NCBI GenBank assembly: GCA_921293015.1
Contig: OV121097.1
Span: forward strand, 15,437,924-15,501,923
Direction: 5' to 3'
Length of the DNA: 64,000 nucleotides
Origin: Phorcus lineatus
Taxonomy: Eukaryota; Mollusca; Gastropoda; Trochida; Trochidae
Shown in pieces: positions 23,688 through 36,500 of the stretch. Numbering within the stretch: the stretch's first letter is position 1; the number at the start of each line of letters is the position of its first letter. The translations under genes and the position numbers were made by a program. The notes beneath the pieces are model-generated. The model did no database searches. It saw only the letters and a list, made by a program, of their open reading frames with translations, and was not told the origin of the DNA.

Positions 23688-24499
23688 TACATGTTTAACA
23701 GTTGGTGCCTGCAAGATGGCAAAAAGGTTCCTGTATTGCTTTATTTGTACGTAAGGAAATACGAGGGGGAACTCTAATTTTTCACGTACTTGTCTTTAAT
23801 CATAGTATTACACTTTAGGTAATACATATTACTGATGTTCGGATTTTGTTGTTTAAGTTTCGAAAACTGAAGATAAGTGCAAATTTGTTTTTTTTTAAAT
23901 TCATAGAATCTACGAGCGTGGCCCTCTTTGAAACATAACAATGATTTGTTGATCTGTCTAATCAGTTATTACATATAAATCCTTTGGCTATTTTATCAAT
24001 CAATTAAAAATATTTCTTCATAACCAAGATTGTGTAATCTTGACAAATAAACGGTAGGAAGGGAGCAGTTTCACGAAATATGCAGGGATGATAGCCTTTG
24101 TCCCAAAATAGATTATAACGTCGGCCGATTTTTTTTTTATTTAGATTTTATTCGTGAGTTATCTTCTCTTGCAATCAAAACTTTTCTATTTTTAATTATC
24201 CTTTTCACGTAACACTTTGAAAAGGCAAGATGGCGTAGCAAAAAAACGAAGGAACAGTCACTGAGGGACCTACTTCCCACGCATTGCCTATACTTGCACC
24301 AGCCTCGATTACTTTTGTACCAACGTTGATTTATTTTGCCACCCAAGGAGATCGATGGATGAAAAGTTAATAAATTTGGTAAATCCTTACTATCACTTGG
24401 TAAAGTTTGGGGGTTTCAAATTGTCAGTGGTAGGAAACCGGCAGATAGCAGGGGTTCATTTCCTTATATTGGAAACAATGATACTAGTTTATCTATATA

Positions 24500-26440
24500 T
24501 TTATTTATGATACAAATTTACTTTCGTCAATAATAGATATGAGAGTCCACTCGTCTACCTTCATCATGTAGTTTGAACCTCGGATCAACCTCTACTGTCA
24601 CTATGACTCCAAAGAATGTCCAAATTGTGGATGTACCTATGTATCGGACGATGGGAAATACAATTTCAGTGTTAGCTTTGATTTTTTTCAATCTCATTAA
24701 AATGAAATCTAATATTGCTGCACTACGTCACGCAGACAATAGATCTCACTAGGCTCCCTTACTCAAGCCTTCAGGTTAACCTTTGCTTCTGTTTGACCTC
24801 TACAAATGTAAATCTCACTGGCTTGCCGCAGATACCTTCTATCAATCACAATGCGTGTCTCTTACAGGCCTTCTCAGATATTGTATGTGAAAACGCAAGT
24901 AGAAGTTGAAACTCTTAAAGATTTTTGATTTTACAGAAAACAAATTGAATTCATTTGCATATGTTTATTGATACCATTTAAGCAGATTTACTTACAACAT
25001 TTTAGTCTTTGACTAAACAACGGTCAGTCTCATTAGCATAAAAACGTCGCATATGAATTATGTCAGAGGCAAACCTGACGGCTCACGCAACGGGGCGTGG
25101 TGTGACCTACACGCGTAATGGAGTGGAGCATGAGACTGGATTGCTTTAAAGCTAAAGAAATGATATCAGAGTTCACATCCCTTCTTGAGAAAACTGATGT
25201 CAATGGTGCTGTTGAAACATTAGGCCAGCTTTTCTCCTTTGCCGGGGAGCACTTAAAACGCAACATATTTTCTCCAAATCATTCACGAAGAAACATCCAA
25301 ATTGGTTTTATGAAGAATGTTCTTCTATAAAACGTAAGAAATATAATGCTTTACAAAAATAACGTTGGGATAGAAACCATTTCAATATCAACAACTACTT
25401 GGATGCCAAACGGATACTCTATAGTATTTGTAAAGATAGAGACGAAATACATTTGCGTTGCGTTGAATAACTTGTCAACAGCAGCATATGATAAAGCTTG
25501 CACAAAATTCTTGAAGCAACTGAAATGCATCATCTCTAGCTATAGATATATATAGTAAACGCGATTCAAGTGGTATAACACCTTATGAATGGTTTACTCA
25601 TTTTAAGGTTCTTTTAAAAGTCAATTCTTTCTCAAACTGAATTTAATCACGAAGTAATGTAACGATTTTTCTGGAAGACCATAATATTTTGCCACGTGAA
25701 AAATGTATGAACATCGATATGTTACCAAATGAAGTAAAGATGAAATGATACATGCTATTTCTGTTATTAAACCGGAAAGTGACCTCGAATTGATAGCATT
25801 CCTCCAGAATTCATTAAGAATGCGCCTTCCCTTGTTCATCTACTGTATGCAATGTTAAACGTCGTTTTAGATTCTGGAGTATTTCTTTCGGAATGAAATT
25901 TTGCTTTATTGGTACATATCTATAAAAAGGGGGTTAAGTGTGTATCTATAAACAGGGAAATGAGTGTGTATCTACATGTATAAACAGGGAAATGAGTGTG
26001 TATCTATAAACAGGGAAATAACTGTGTATCTATAAACAGGGAATAAGTCTGTATCTATAAACAGGGAATAAGTCTGTATCTATAAACAGGGAATAAGTCT
26101 GGATCTATAAACAGGGAAATAACTGTGTATCTATAAACAGGGAAATAACTGTGTATCTATAAACAGGGAAATAACTGTGATCCAAATAGTTAACGGTGAA
26201 CATCATTATAAAGTGCCATTGGCAAACGATTTACATAGGTGCTTGAAAGCATTCTGCGAAATTGGGCCGAATTTAATGATTTAGTATGTGAGGGTCATGG
26301 AGGTTTTAGAAATAATTATTCTACAATAGATAATATGTTTTCACTGTATGCTTTGGTCCATAACTACTTACGTAAAGAAAAACATCGGTGTTCATGTAGC
26401 TTTCATCGATTTCCACAAGGCAGCCGACCATATTGAAATA
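24500..26440 (+). pseudogene. Degenerate LINE (endonuclease-RT linker and RT) in unit A
   Basis: Pieces in several frames match a non-LTR polyprotein. A pre-RT region lies at about 25140-25330 (residues like EFTSLLEKTDVNGAVETLGQ). The first RT block around 25840-26200 is interrupted by a minisatellite. A second RT block at 26239-26420 contains NWAEFNDLVCEGHGGFRNNY and STIDNMFSLYALV. Stops and shifts are frequent. A segment homologous to downstream RT sequence of unit B (44250-44600) lies upstream here (24690-25060), so the copy is also rearranged. Confidence 0.75.
25920..26185 (+). repeat. 25-26-bp minisatellite, about ten units, inside an RT block
   Basis: Units read TATCTATAAACAGGGAAATA or a close variant. 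The first is degenerate; then nine follow in near-perfect register. Unit B has a single copy at about 43845 that encodes part of a conserved RT block (Y-K-H-G-N-K-C-D-P-N), so the array grew from one codon cluster of a dead LINE after the duplication. Confidence 0.9.
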
Positions 26441-27589
26441 AAAAAATGGTGTATATCTTTTCGAAAAGGGTGTACACGGTAAAAATGTAATATCATTAAA
26501 GAATGTACTCAAATGTATTGTATGTGCTTCTGTATCTTAAACGTAATTTACCTATGTATGCAATCATTTCTATGTCCATACGCAGTGACCTTTTGTATAC
26601 ATGATTTATTGTACTTAAGGCCATGTGGCCGTGATTACAAATATACATTCATTCAAAAAAAACAGTATAGTAATGCATATATATATTGCCTTAATGAACA
26701 TATAAACTATAACTTTTTACTTTGAAAACGGTTTCCTTTCCTTTCCTTTCCTACAGTGACGTCCATCGTTTTCTGACTTCACAGACGAGAAACTGCAGTA
26801 ACACACGCGGAAACAATCGTTGCCAGGCAAAAGCAATATGTGCACATGTGCTCATATTGAAAATATAACATCACTTATGATTAACCACATAAATTGTTTA
26901 TTCACTTTTACCAGATTTTAAACTTTGACTGTAGAAAGAATCATGGACAGTCACACCATAGACCTCACTGTAAAGTTATTTGTTATTAGCGTTTCCAATG
27001 GAAATGGGTTGTCATTAAGAAATGACAACAAAAGATTACAACCGATCCCATCTCCAAATGACTTATGAATGATTTTCTTTAAATGTTTTTTATTTCCATT
27101 TTTTTGTTATATTTCCATTTACAATTCAGGGCATATAGTCTTGTAAACTAAGTACAGTTGAGTAAAAACGTTTCAGATTAATTTTCCTCAAATACACGTA
27201 AGACAAGTATATAAAGTTTTCAAAAGCATGTAGAGAAAACCCCAGAAAGCATGAAACTGCATAGTTTCAATTTGAAAATGCAACAAACTTTGTGGCTTGA
27301 TAATTTCTAAATAATTGATGCTGCAAAGGAATAAAATTAGGGTTTACTTTTTTGCATTGCAACTTTAGAGCAGATGTTTAGTTATAAGAATGAAAACATT
27401 CAAAGGATTGTTATATCCACCTTTAAAATCAAAATATATATTTTCTTCATTCAAATCAATTTTTCCTTCAATGTTTTTGCAAGCCATTCTGACAGCTGTC
27501 TCTGTATGGTTTTTGCAAAATGGCAGTCATTCAATACCTGTGAAATGGTTTTGATTTTGACAGTATAATAAAATGTAAACTGACCAAAA

Positions 27590-27880
27590 AGATGTACTTC
27601 TTTCCAAAACGTATTGTCAATGACAGGAGCAATGTATTGTATATAAATTTCCTTTCTTCTGAATCAAAAGCTTTCTCAAAGTCAATTAGCAAAAGAAAGC
27701 CTGCCTTTTGTATGTTTCTGTATAATCCATCACGTCATGTATCATCCTTGTCACTTCCCCAATGTATCTACCAGCTACAAAACCTTTCTGGTCTTCATGT
27801 ACGATTGACGGAAGAACATGTTTAATTCTATTTGCTAATGCGGCTGATGCTAATTGAATGTATGAAGTATTCAAAAGAGA
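27590..27880 (-). pseudogene. L1/Tx1-like LINE RT remnant in unit A
   Basis: The minus strand reads ASAALANRIKHVLPSIVHED, then QKGFVAGRYIGEVTRMIHDV. After a frameshift it continues LLIDFEKAFDS, the start of the palm with the first catalytic Asp. This is reverse transcriptase of L1/Tx1 type. The sequence then jumps to a later part of the polyprotein (TFWKEV), implying an internal deletion. Its paralogue is at 47585-48010. Confidence 0.8.
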
Positions 27881-28140
27881 AATGTGGCGCCAGTTTTTTT
27901 TTATGAATAATGCTCATAACAAAGGACTTGTACATGTAGAAAGGTTACAAATATGTAGACGTCCGTGCATAAATCAGCGGTTGAATGTTTATCAGGTAGT
28001 AAATATATTCAAAGGTAGACTTAAAACAAATCGAAAGAGAAACAGTATATTAATTGCCTTCAGGGAACAAGACATTCGTGAGTTGTTTGAGTCACATAGG
28101 ACAAACTTGGCATTCCCCTCTAAGCCGAATTTGTCCGGGT

Positions 28141-28690
28141 GACTATTTCGTAGACCCTTTCAAGAGTGTCCTGTTTATGACTTGCCCACATAAATCAAGC
28201 ATAATAGCGAGCGTGCAATAACTACTTATATTCCGGCTGCCATTGGGACGGCGGAGCTAATTTAATGACGTCACAACTACACACCACTGGACGTCATACG
28301 TGAAGTGGTATGACATTAGTTTATTATTGCCGTATAAATATTTCACTGCAGTATCTAACACGAGCGAGTAATAAAACCTTAAAAAAGACTTTCGTATCTA
28401 CATTTATAAAGGAGTTAAGAAATTACTGTCTCCCTCTCTTTGCAATATAACGCTGCTAATGGCTGAAATATTGCCAAAGCGGCGCTAAGCAATAACTCAT
28501 TCACTATTTGCTTTATAAACGCTTGTCCTAAAACAAGGTCTAGACCTTCTGTACCATTCAATATACATAACAAAAAGCATCTTAAAAGGTAGTTCAACAC
28601 TTTACAAGATTTTATTGAATCCAAAGTTCCAAAAAAAGGTTTTAAGGTTTTATTTCAAAATTTCAAATATCAAAAAAAAATTAAAATGAT
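28141..28690. repeat. Foldback fragment and SINE tail at the end of unit A
   Basis: From 28165 the sequence matches 50085-50590 in unit B: TGTTTATGACT.GCCCACATA, then a CACGAGCGAGTAATAAAACC block, then a SINE-like 3' end at 28440-28505 (GCTGAAATATTGCCAAAGCG). Unit B has about 1.5 kb more just before this point, so unit A has lost it. Confidence 0.6.
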
Positions 28691-28699
28691 AAGAAAATT

Positions 28700-29485
28700 T
28701 AGCTCGGGTTTTAGTGATAACAAATAAACAAATACAATTTCTTTTCTTAATATATTATTAACACTTGAAATTCGTGAAAAGAAATAACCATAATTTTTTT
28801 TACACAAAAAGGTGACAAAAACTTGCAAAACAAAAAAGGATGTTGTTGTTGTTAATCTAATATTAAACATATTCACAGTACATATGCAAATTAAAAATAT
28901 CCTTGTTCTGTCGAAGGCTGAGAAATTATAACAGATTCAGTTGTCATAAGATGGGTATATGCTAATTACCTCGCCTTTCTCTATGGAAATCAAAAAGTTT
29001 ATAAGAGTTACTTCGCCATCATCTTGATTATGATGTATTTAAATGAAAACAACGTACAATGGGCGCGCTCAATATGAATAGACAAGTAACCTGCCCATAT
29101 TAAAACAAATCAAACTCAAAGTAAAGCGAGTTTGACTTTAAAATAAATCAAATATTTGTTTCGCCCTTTTGACTTTCCTTTTGTCGACCAACTTGTCTCC
29201 CTTCTGGTCTTTAGTTGTCTTAACTGTATCCTGCTTCTCTTTTCCGTCCCCACGTGGTTATCTTTGTTTAAAGGATGGGAGCCAACTACGACCACAATGC
29301 TTTGCGCAATAAAATAATAAAGTCGATCTATTTATAGACACGGGAAACACCATTACTAATTAATTAGATTTCTCGGCTTATTTGGGGTCGAAACAATTGG
29401 CGAAAAATAATGTAAAGATCCTTCAACGAGATGGATTTTTGGCACTATTTTCTAATTTGTATCAACATACTTTGTGGCTCTTTAA
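28700..29485 (+). repeat. Dispersed repeat at the A/B junction, about 790 bp
   Basis: An inverted relative lies at 56237-56945 (shared blocks such as CCACGTGG, TTATTTGTTATCAC and ATTTCTCGGCTT or their complements). It ends in ACTTTGTGGCTCTTTAAG, like the TTAA-ended elements elsewhere in the window. Homology between units A and B stops at its left end and resumes at its right end. I see no coding capacity. Confidence 0.65.
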
Positions 29486-30512
29486 GAAGTGTCACAGCTG
29501 CGAATAGATACAGGTAAAATTCATATGTCCACCTTTTAGATTTGACTAACAAAATAAAAATCTAACCATTCAACGACGTTGTTTGCAATGAATATTGGCA
29601 ACATATGCCCTGCAATCATCTACCCATAACCTAAGGACCGAGTTCGTCATTTAGTATTTTCAATAAAGTGGGTCATGAAGTTCATAGTCTCACTTGGGCC
29701 AGTTGTTTTAGAATTTATTTAAAATTCTTAACAACAAAAAAAACGTGTACGTTTGATTCAATTGTTTTCAACTGGAGTATGTCATCAAAATACATTGCAA
29801 CTAAGTAACTGAATATAGAGATTATGTTAGGTGGTTGACATTAATATTGGATAACTTTATTAATTATTCATGATATTCTGTATTCTGTTATAATGAATCA
29901 CCATTCCAGTTACAGTCGATAGCGCTTGTTTGTTACTTGTTTTTATGCCTAGAAAACATTCTATTCGTTAAAAGAATCATGGTTTGGAAATGATGATGAG
30001 CTTTTTCTTCAAGACCACATTAGTTTCTACGATCAGCTGATCCTTTTATCGCTTCGTCGATTTCTGGTAACTTGATTTAGAGGGTCTATATCGTCTTTAT
30101 TGATTCTTCTATAACCAAGAAGCAAGCGTTGACATTCTTAGACTAGACTCTAATTTAAATAGAGGAGGTGTCATCATCTGGACTGATTTGCAAAAAGGAG
30201 TTATCTTCATGCTCGACGAAAAGGCTGTTTTACTACTACAGCATTGTCTCCAGGGGGTTTAAAACTGGCATCATCTTCTGATTTAGTGACCAAGACGTGT
30301 ACCTCCTTAACATCAAGCTTGCTTCTTTATTTTATAAAAGGATTTAAAATAACGGTGTTATCTACATGCTTAGACTATTATCGCAGTGTTTTGCAAAGAA
30401 ATGTAGAGTTGAGGGTATTATCAAATGAAACTGTGTCAGCCGGAACCTCTGATACATTATCCTGTAGAATTAATGTTGTTCTGGAACATTGACCCATTTT
30501 TACTGAGTTAAA

Positions 30513-33500
30513 ATGAAGTGGCTTTCACTGAATGAAGTCTTCACCCTGAGTTGGCTCTGCACTATGATTAACGCCTGCAGTGACTTGTACACAGAAAATA
30601 AGAAACTGGACGGTTTCAACTTTCGGGAATTAGCAGGAAGCAGTTTGTACTCATGCGCGGCAGAATGTGCCTCATATCCTGTGTGCAGATCCTTCAACTT
30701 TCTGAGGTCGGGAAAGATCTGTCAGCTGAACTATGACAAACATACCACTGCTGCTACGGGTTTCCATGACGATAGAGACTCGTGGTATGGACTTATCAGC
30801 AACTGGGAGAATGTGAGTTGAATTAAAGTTAAATAATTATTGAATTATTGAATTAAACAATAAAGTTTATCATTAGGCCTACTCGCCCGTATAAGATACT
30901 GCAGTTTAATATTTGATATTTTATTACTAGTGTAATACCGCTGCACGTATGAATGTTAGCACCGCCATCACAGTGGCGGCCAAATCGCGGAAATGTTTCG
31001 TTCACTACACTTTCGACAATAATTACTGAGGTCAAGTAATAAACAGAATAGTAAACTTCCTTCAATTCAATACTACTTTTATCAAACTCGTTAATGATTT
31101 GGTATCAAACTCGCTTTTGCTCGTTTAATACTAATTCTTTTACTCGTTTAATAACGATTCGGAACCTCATATGTAATAGACTTTAATACTAATATGGCTA
31201 AATTATTTATGAATGACTGTTATATAACGGTCTAAATTAGATGAATAACCATGTTGAAATAACACAACAATTAATTTGATCAATGCCCTCACCATGCTAA
31301 TGTGAAGTTTATCCTCCCAGATATCTCCCTGTACACGTGCCAGCTGCAGCTCAAGACAGAAGTGTTCAGTGCTAAGGAATCGACAAACTGTGTGTGGTAC
31401 GTATTTCAATTAAACGTATAGGTATCGTATGAGCTGATATCACTTGTTTTCAAAGGAACAGTAACACGCTTTTTAAAGATGTATTTCTTCAAATTTCCCC
31501 CAATAAACGTTATTTTATGCCAAATGTATTTTCTTCAGAGGGTCAAAACATCTCACCATTCGACCCGATCGTCAGTAGTCGTTTAGGAAACAATCAGGTA
31601 TAAAGCGAAACCCACGGGCGGCCATTTTTGTGTGAACACCTTTGAAGGTAGGGAAATGGATTCAATTCTCGTGAAAAACCATTTACTGAATCCATTTTTA
31701 GACGTTTTGTTTAAACGTTTACAGCACGAATACTGAATACGGTTGCGAAGTACTATACCGATATTTCAGATTTACAAGTTTTTTTACAACATGAAAACTG
31801 AATGAGGTTAAAAAGTACTGAATCCATGTTTAAACGTTTTGTTTAAACGTTTACAGCACGAATACTGAATACGGTTGCGAAGTACTATACCGATATTTCA
31901 GATTTACAAGTTTTTTTACAACATGAAAACTGAATGCGGTTAAAAAGTACTGAATCCATGTTTAAACGTTCTAATTAAGCTTGAATACTGTATACGATTG
32001 AGAAGTACCATGCCCATGTTTTCTTTAATATTACAGCATAAATAATGAATACGGTTGCTAAGTACTATACCTATGTTTACATGTTCTTATAGTATAATTA
32101 CTGAATGAGGTTAAGAAGTACTTTATCCATACTTACACTTTCTATTACAGCTTGAATACTGGATACGGTTGAGAAGTACTATATCCATTTTTACACGGAG
32201 CCGATTATTGCATCAATATTGGATACGACTTAGCTCTACTATATCCGTGTTAACACGTTATTAACAGAATAAGTGGCATGGCCTCTTTTGCCCGTACCGG
32301 ATCACCAAATCTATATTTCAAAAACCTCATTAGTCAAGGTGAATGTACACAAGATTTCAGATTTCCTCGGTCAAAGCTTTTGGATCAAATGGTGAAAATA
32401 TAATGGACGGACTTACGGCCGTCGGACGGTATGCTCTGTAAAAAAGCCCACCGGGCCTTTTATATTAATCCGTTTGGATGGTATCCCAAGCTTTATAAAC
32501 GCATTACGTTTTGAAGATTTCGGGCATATGTGAGTGAGCAGTGAAACATATTAATGGTTTAGTTTTAATGAAATGATATCCTGGAAAATATGGTTGGTAC
32601 ACCCACAGGCCCTCGGATCATTTAAATTGATAAAAAAAAATTATTATATATATATATATATATATATATTGGTAGTGAGATGTATATGTTTTTGTTGTTT
32701 CCGGACATTAACAATTCGCCCGAACGCAAGCTGCTTCGCGGAAAACAGTAATCTGCCATCTTTGATTGTATTGTCTTTTTCTACACTTAGCCTTTACATT
32801 CTGTTGCGATAGGATGTTGTTTTTCGTTTCGTTAGAAGTTACTCTTTAGGTGGTTAGTGCTTATTGTTAGTAAAGACATTGTAATACATGGTAATAAGTG
32901 AATTAGAAAGGAATGTTAGTGTATTAGAAAGAATATAAGTAAATTAGAAAAGATCAATGAACAGTAAGTAATACAACCTTTGTATATAGTATTGTAAATA
33001 AATTTGTATATAAATTAGTCGCACGCCTTTGTTATTCCTGCCGAACAAATGGTAGCAGAGCATGGTTAGATCAGAAGTTAGAGTTATGGAGGTTTAACAT
33101 TGGCGTAAGTGAAACAAGTTAGAAAAACAGACTATAAAAAAGACGTTAGAGATGTGATACATTCTTAAATCTAGACAGCTGACAACATGTCAGAAAAGGC
33201 AAAGTCTATCCCCAAAGGGGACCCAGAGGTTGAGCAGAAAGTAGAGGTTAAACAAGATGTCAATGCTTCGAATGTTAACCTGACATCTCGTATACCTAAG
33301 CTTAAGCAACAGAAGGCGAAAGCAAAATCGGCTTTCACAAAAGCAAAAAACAAACTGTATTCTAGTATAGAACAAGATGAAAAACCCTCTCGTAAATTCG
33401 TGCGAGATCAGATAGACCAATTAAGTTCACTTCAAGTTCATGCCATGGATATAATGGTAAAATTAGCCGAGATATATTCTTCAGACAATGATGTAACAAA

Positions 33501-36500
33501 CGTGAAACAAACAGGCTTAGAGATTGATAGACTAGAATCAGAATATGATGCAGCTCAAGCACGTGCTGACAAGCATTTAGACTCTAGATCAGATGCAAGC
33601 TCTAATATGAGTTTGAGAAGTGGCTTGATAAATCTATTTGGCAAAAACGATCGGGCTTCTGTTGCCTCTGGGGGTAAAGTTGCCTCTGTGGGTAAAGTTG
33701 ATTCTGTGGGTAAAGTTGCTTCTGAAGGCAATATACAACACATTGAGAACAACCCTAGTCCTCCTCAACATAGATCATTTAATGACAGCACACCAGTGAA
33801 GCAAGTTGTTCCAGGTCACGAAAGTGAAAGCCATAATGATAATGTTTTAGGAGACATGCACAGGCCTAAAACTCCTTCTTATGATCCAGTAGAGAAGAAT
33901 ACTCCCAATGTCCCTCAATGTAGAAATGAAACTCCTATGTTGAAAGTTAGGTCAGCTAATACTGACATGTGGAAGTATCTCAAACCAGTGGCCATTCCTG
34001 TCTTTTATGGAGATATTAAGTCATATTCAAACTGGAGAGCTGCATTTATGACATGTATAGACAATTCTCCCGCAACTGCAGAATACAAGCTTTTACAATT
34101 GCGTCAGTACCTATCTGGAGAAGCATTAAAAGTCATCAATAGCTTGGGGCACAATGCTGCAGCTTACGAAGTGGCACTTGATCGTTTGGATAGAAAGTAT
34201 GGTGGCACACGTCGGCAGATTGCACTGCATTTAGAAGAGATTGAAAACTTTAGACCTTTAAGACCAGGGGTAGTAAAAGACCTTGAGCGTTTTGCAGACA
34301 TGTTAGATGTAGCTGTAGCCAATCTTCAGGACTCTGATAGGGTTGAAGAATTGGGGAATGGGCTTCTGTATCTGAAACTTCAGAAAAAGATGACAGAGTC
34401 TATGGTTTTGAGGTATCAACGTTGGGTATTTGAGTATCAAAGACAAGAGTCTGTACTCACATTGCGTGAGTGGATATTGCTTGAGGCACATTTCCAAACT
34501 GTGGCATCAGAAACTTGTCATGGGTTTTCTCAGAAATCGGTGAAGTCTGAACCAGTTAGACATAGTGGTAGATCAGGTACATATTTTGGTACAGAGAAGA
34601 CTCAGTTTAATCAGAAAAAGACAAAAGCTGTCAGTTGTGTCTTCTGTCAAGATCAGCATGCAATTTGGAATTGCAAACAATTCTTAGTTTTAAAACCAGA
34701 GGATCGCTGGAATGAGGCCAAAAAGCACAAACTTTGCTTTCGGTGTCTTGGGTCTAATCATAGGGGCAAATCTTGTTGGTTTACCAGAGAATGTGGAGTG
34801 AATGGTTGCAAAAGTAACCACAATAAGCTTTTGCATGTTGACAGGGCACAGACATCTTCGAGTAGTAATACTTCCTCACAGACATCAGAAAGTCAAACAG
34901 AAAGGTCACATGCTGCCAGTTTACACTCTGAAAGCAGAATCAAATCCTACCTAGTTGCATTGAGAACAGTTCCTGTAGTTGTCAAATCGGGTAACAAACG
35001 ACTCACTGTAAATGCACTCTTGGATGATGCAAGTACAAAATCTTACATAAATGCAGATGTAGCTGCAGAACTAGGTCTTCATGGAAAAACACAACAGATC
35101 TCTGTTAATGTCCTCAACAATCAGACTGAAACATTTGACACAATGCCTGTTGAATTCGGATTGGAAAGCACAAGTGGTACTGTAGATATCAACATTTCGG
35201 CATTGACTACCAACAAAGTGACTGGAGACCTGAAAGTTATTGATTGGTCCAAATGTAGTCACCTATGGTCCCATTTGAAGGACATTTCATTTCCAGAAAT
35301 TACTTCTCCTCCAACTATTGATCTTTTGATTGGTATGGACTATTCTGGATTACATTTCTCTCAAAAGGACGTTTGTGGGCAAGCAGATGAGCCAATTGCA
35401 AGGTTAACTCCTTTGGGTTGGACATGTATAGGGAGAATAGCAGGAGCTTGTGATGATACTGACACAAGTTTTGCGAGTACTTTCTTTTGCAATAACAAAG
35501 TTGAAGAGTTGAATGATCTTATGCATAGATTCTGGGAGGCAGAGGAGTTCTCATCAACTGAACAACCTAACTTTAAAGGTGGTGATGAACAGGCTCTACA
35601 ATCTGCAAAGAAATCAATGTCAGTTGTAAATGGCAGGTATGAGATAGGTATTCCTTGGAAGGCAGAATCAGGGTTATTACCATCTAGTAATTGGGAGACA
35701 GCATTTCAAAGGTTGCAAAGCACAGAGAAGAAGCTATCCAAAGATGAAACTATTGCTAAGGCCTATAGCACAGTTATAGATCAATATCTTGACAAAGGCT
35801 ACATCAGAAAAGTTCCTGTTGAAGAAACTGATGGTAATGGCATGTGGTATTTGCCACATTTTCCAGTTGTCAAACCAGACAGAATTACAACCAAGGTTCG
35901 GATTGTTTTTGATGGTTCAGCCAAATACAAAGGCATTTCCCTTAATGACGTCATACATCAAGGCCCTAAGCTTCAGAGGGATTTGTTTGATGTTTTACTT
36001 CGTTTTAGACAAAATCCTGTAGCACTTGTTTGTGACATTGCAGAGATGTATCTTCAGATAAGTGTATCTCCTTCAGACAGACCATACTTCAGGTTCCTTT
36101 GGAGGTCAATGAATCGAGATGAGCAGCCAGAGGTTTATGAGTTCACTCGTGTTGTTTTTGGAATTAACTGTTCGCCATTCCTGGCTCAATTCATCTCACA
36201 AGAGAATGCAAAAATCCATGCTGAAGACCTTCCATTAGCATCTGTGACTGTGGACAAGTCCACATACATGGATGATAGTATGGATTCAGTTGAAAATGAT
36301 GAAGAAGCTATTGAGATGTATAGACAACTTACCGAAATTTGGGGTAGAGCTGGCATGCATGCCAGAAAGTGGATGTCAAACTCGGTTGCTGTTTTAGAAA
36401 ACATTCCAGTAAAAGACAGATTATCAGAATTTGAGTTAGACAGTGGAAACTTACCTTCGTTGAAGACACTTGGAATCTTGTGGAAGGCTGAAACAGATGT

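Larger units (their letters stand above)
18660..28685. repeat. Segmental duplication unit A (about 10 kb)
   Basis: The whole stretch, from lectin-gene flank through gene A and the LINE relics behind it, has a collinear diverged counterpart at 29486-50590. Differences are insertions on one side or the other, plus one internally moved segment (A 24690-25060 corresponds to B 44250-44600). Gene A sits on the plus strand, as does gene B, so the duplication is head to tail. Confidence 0.85.

Noticed and set aside
25920..26185. CRISPR-like regular repeat array
   Set aside because: Repeats are directly adjacent with no unique spacers and the genome is animal; it is a minisatellite.
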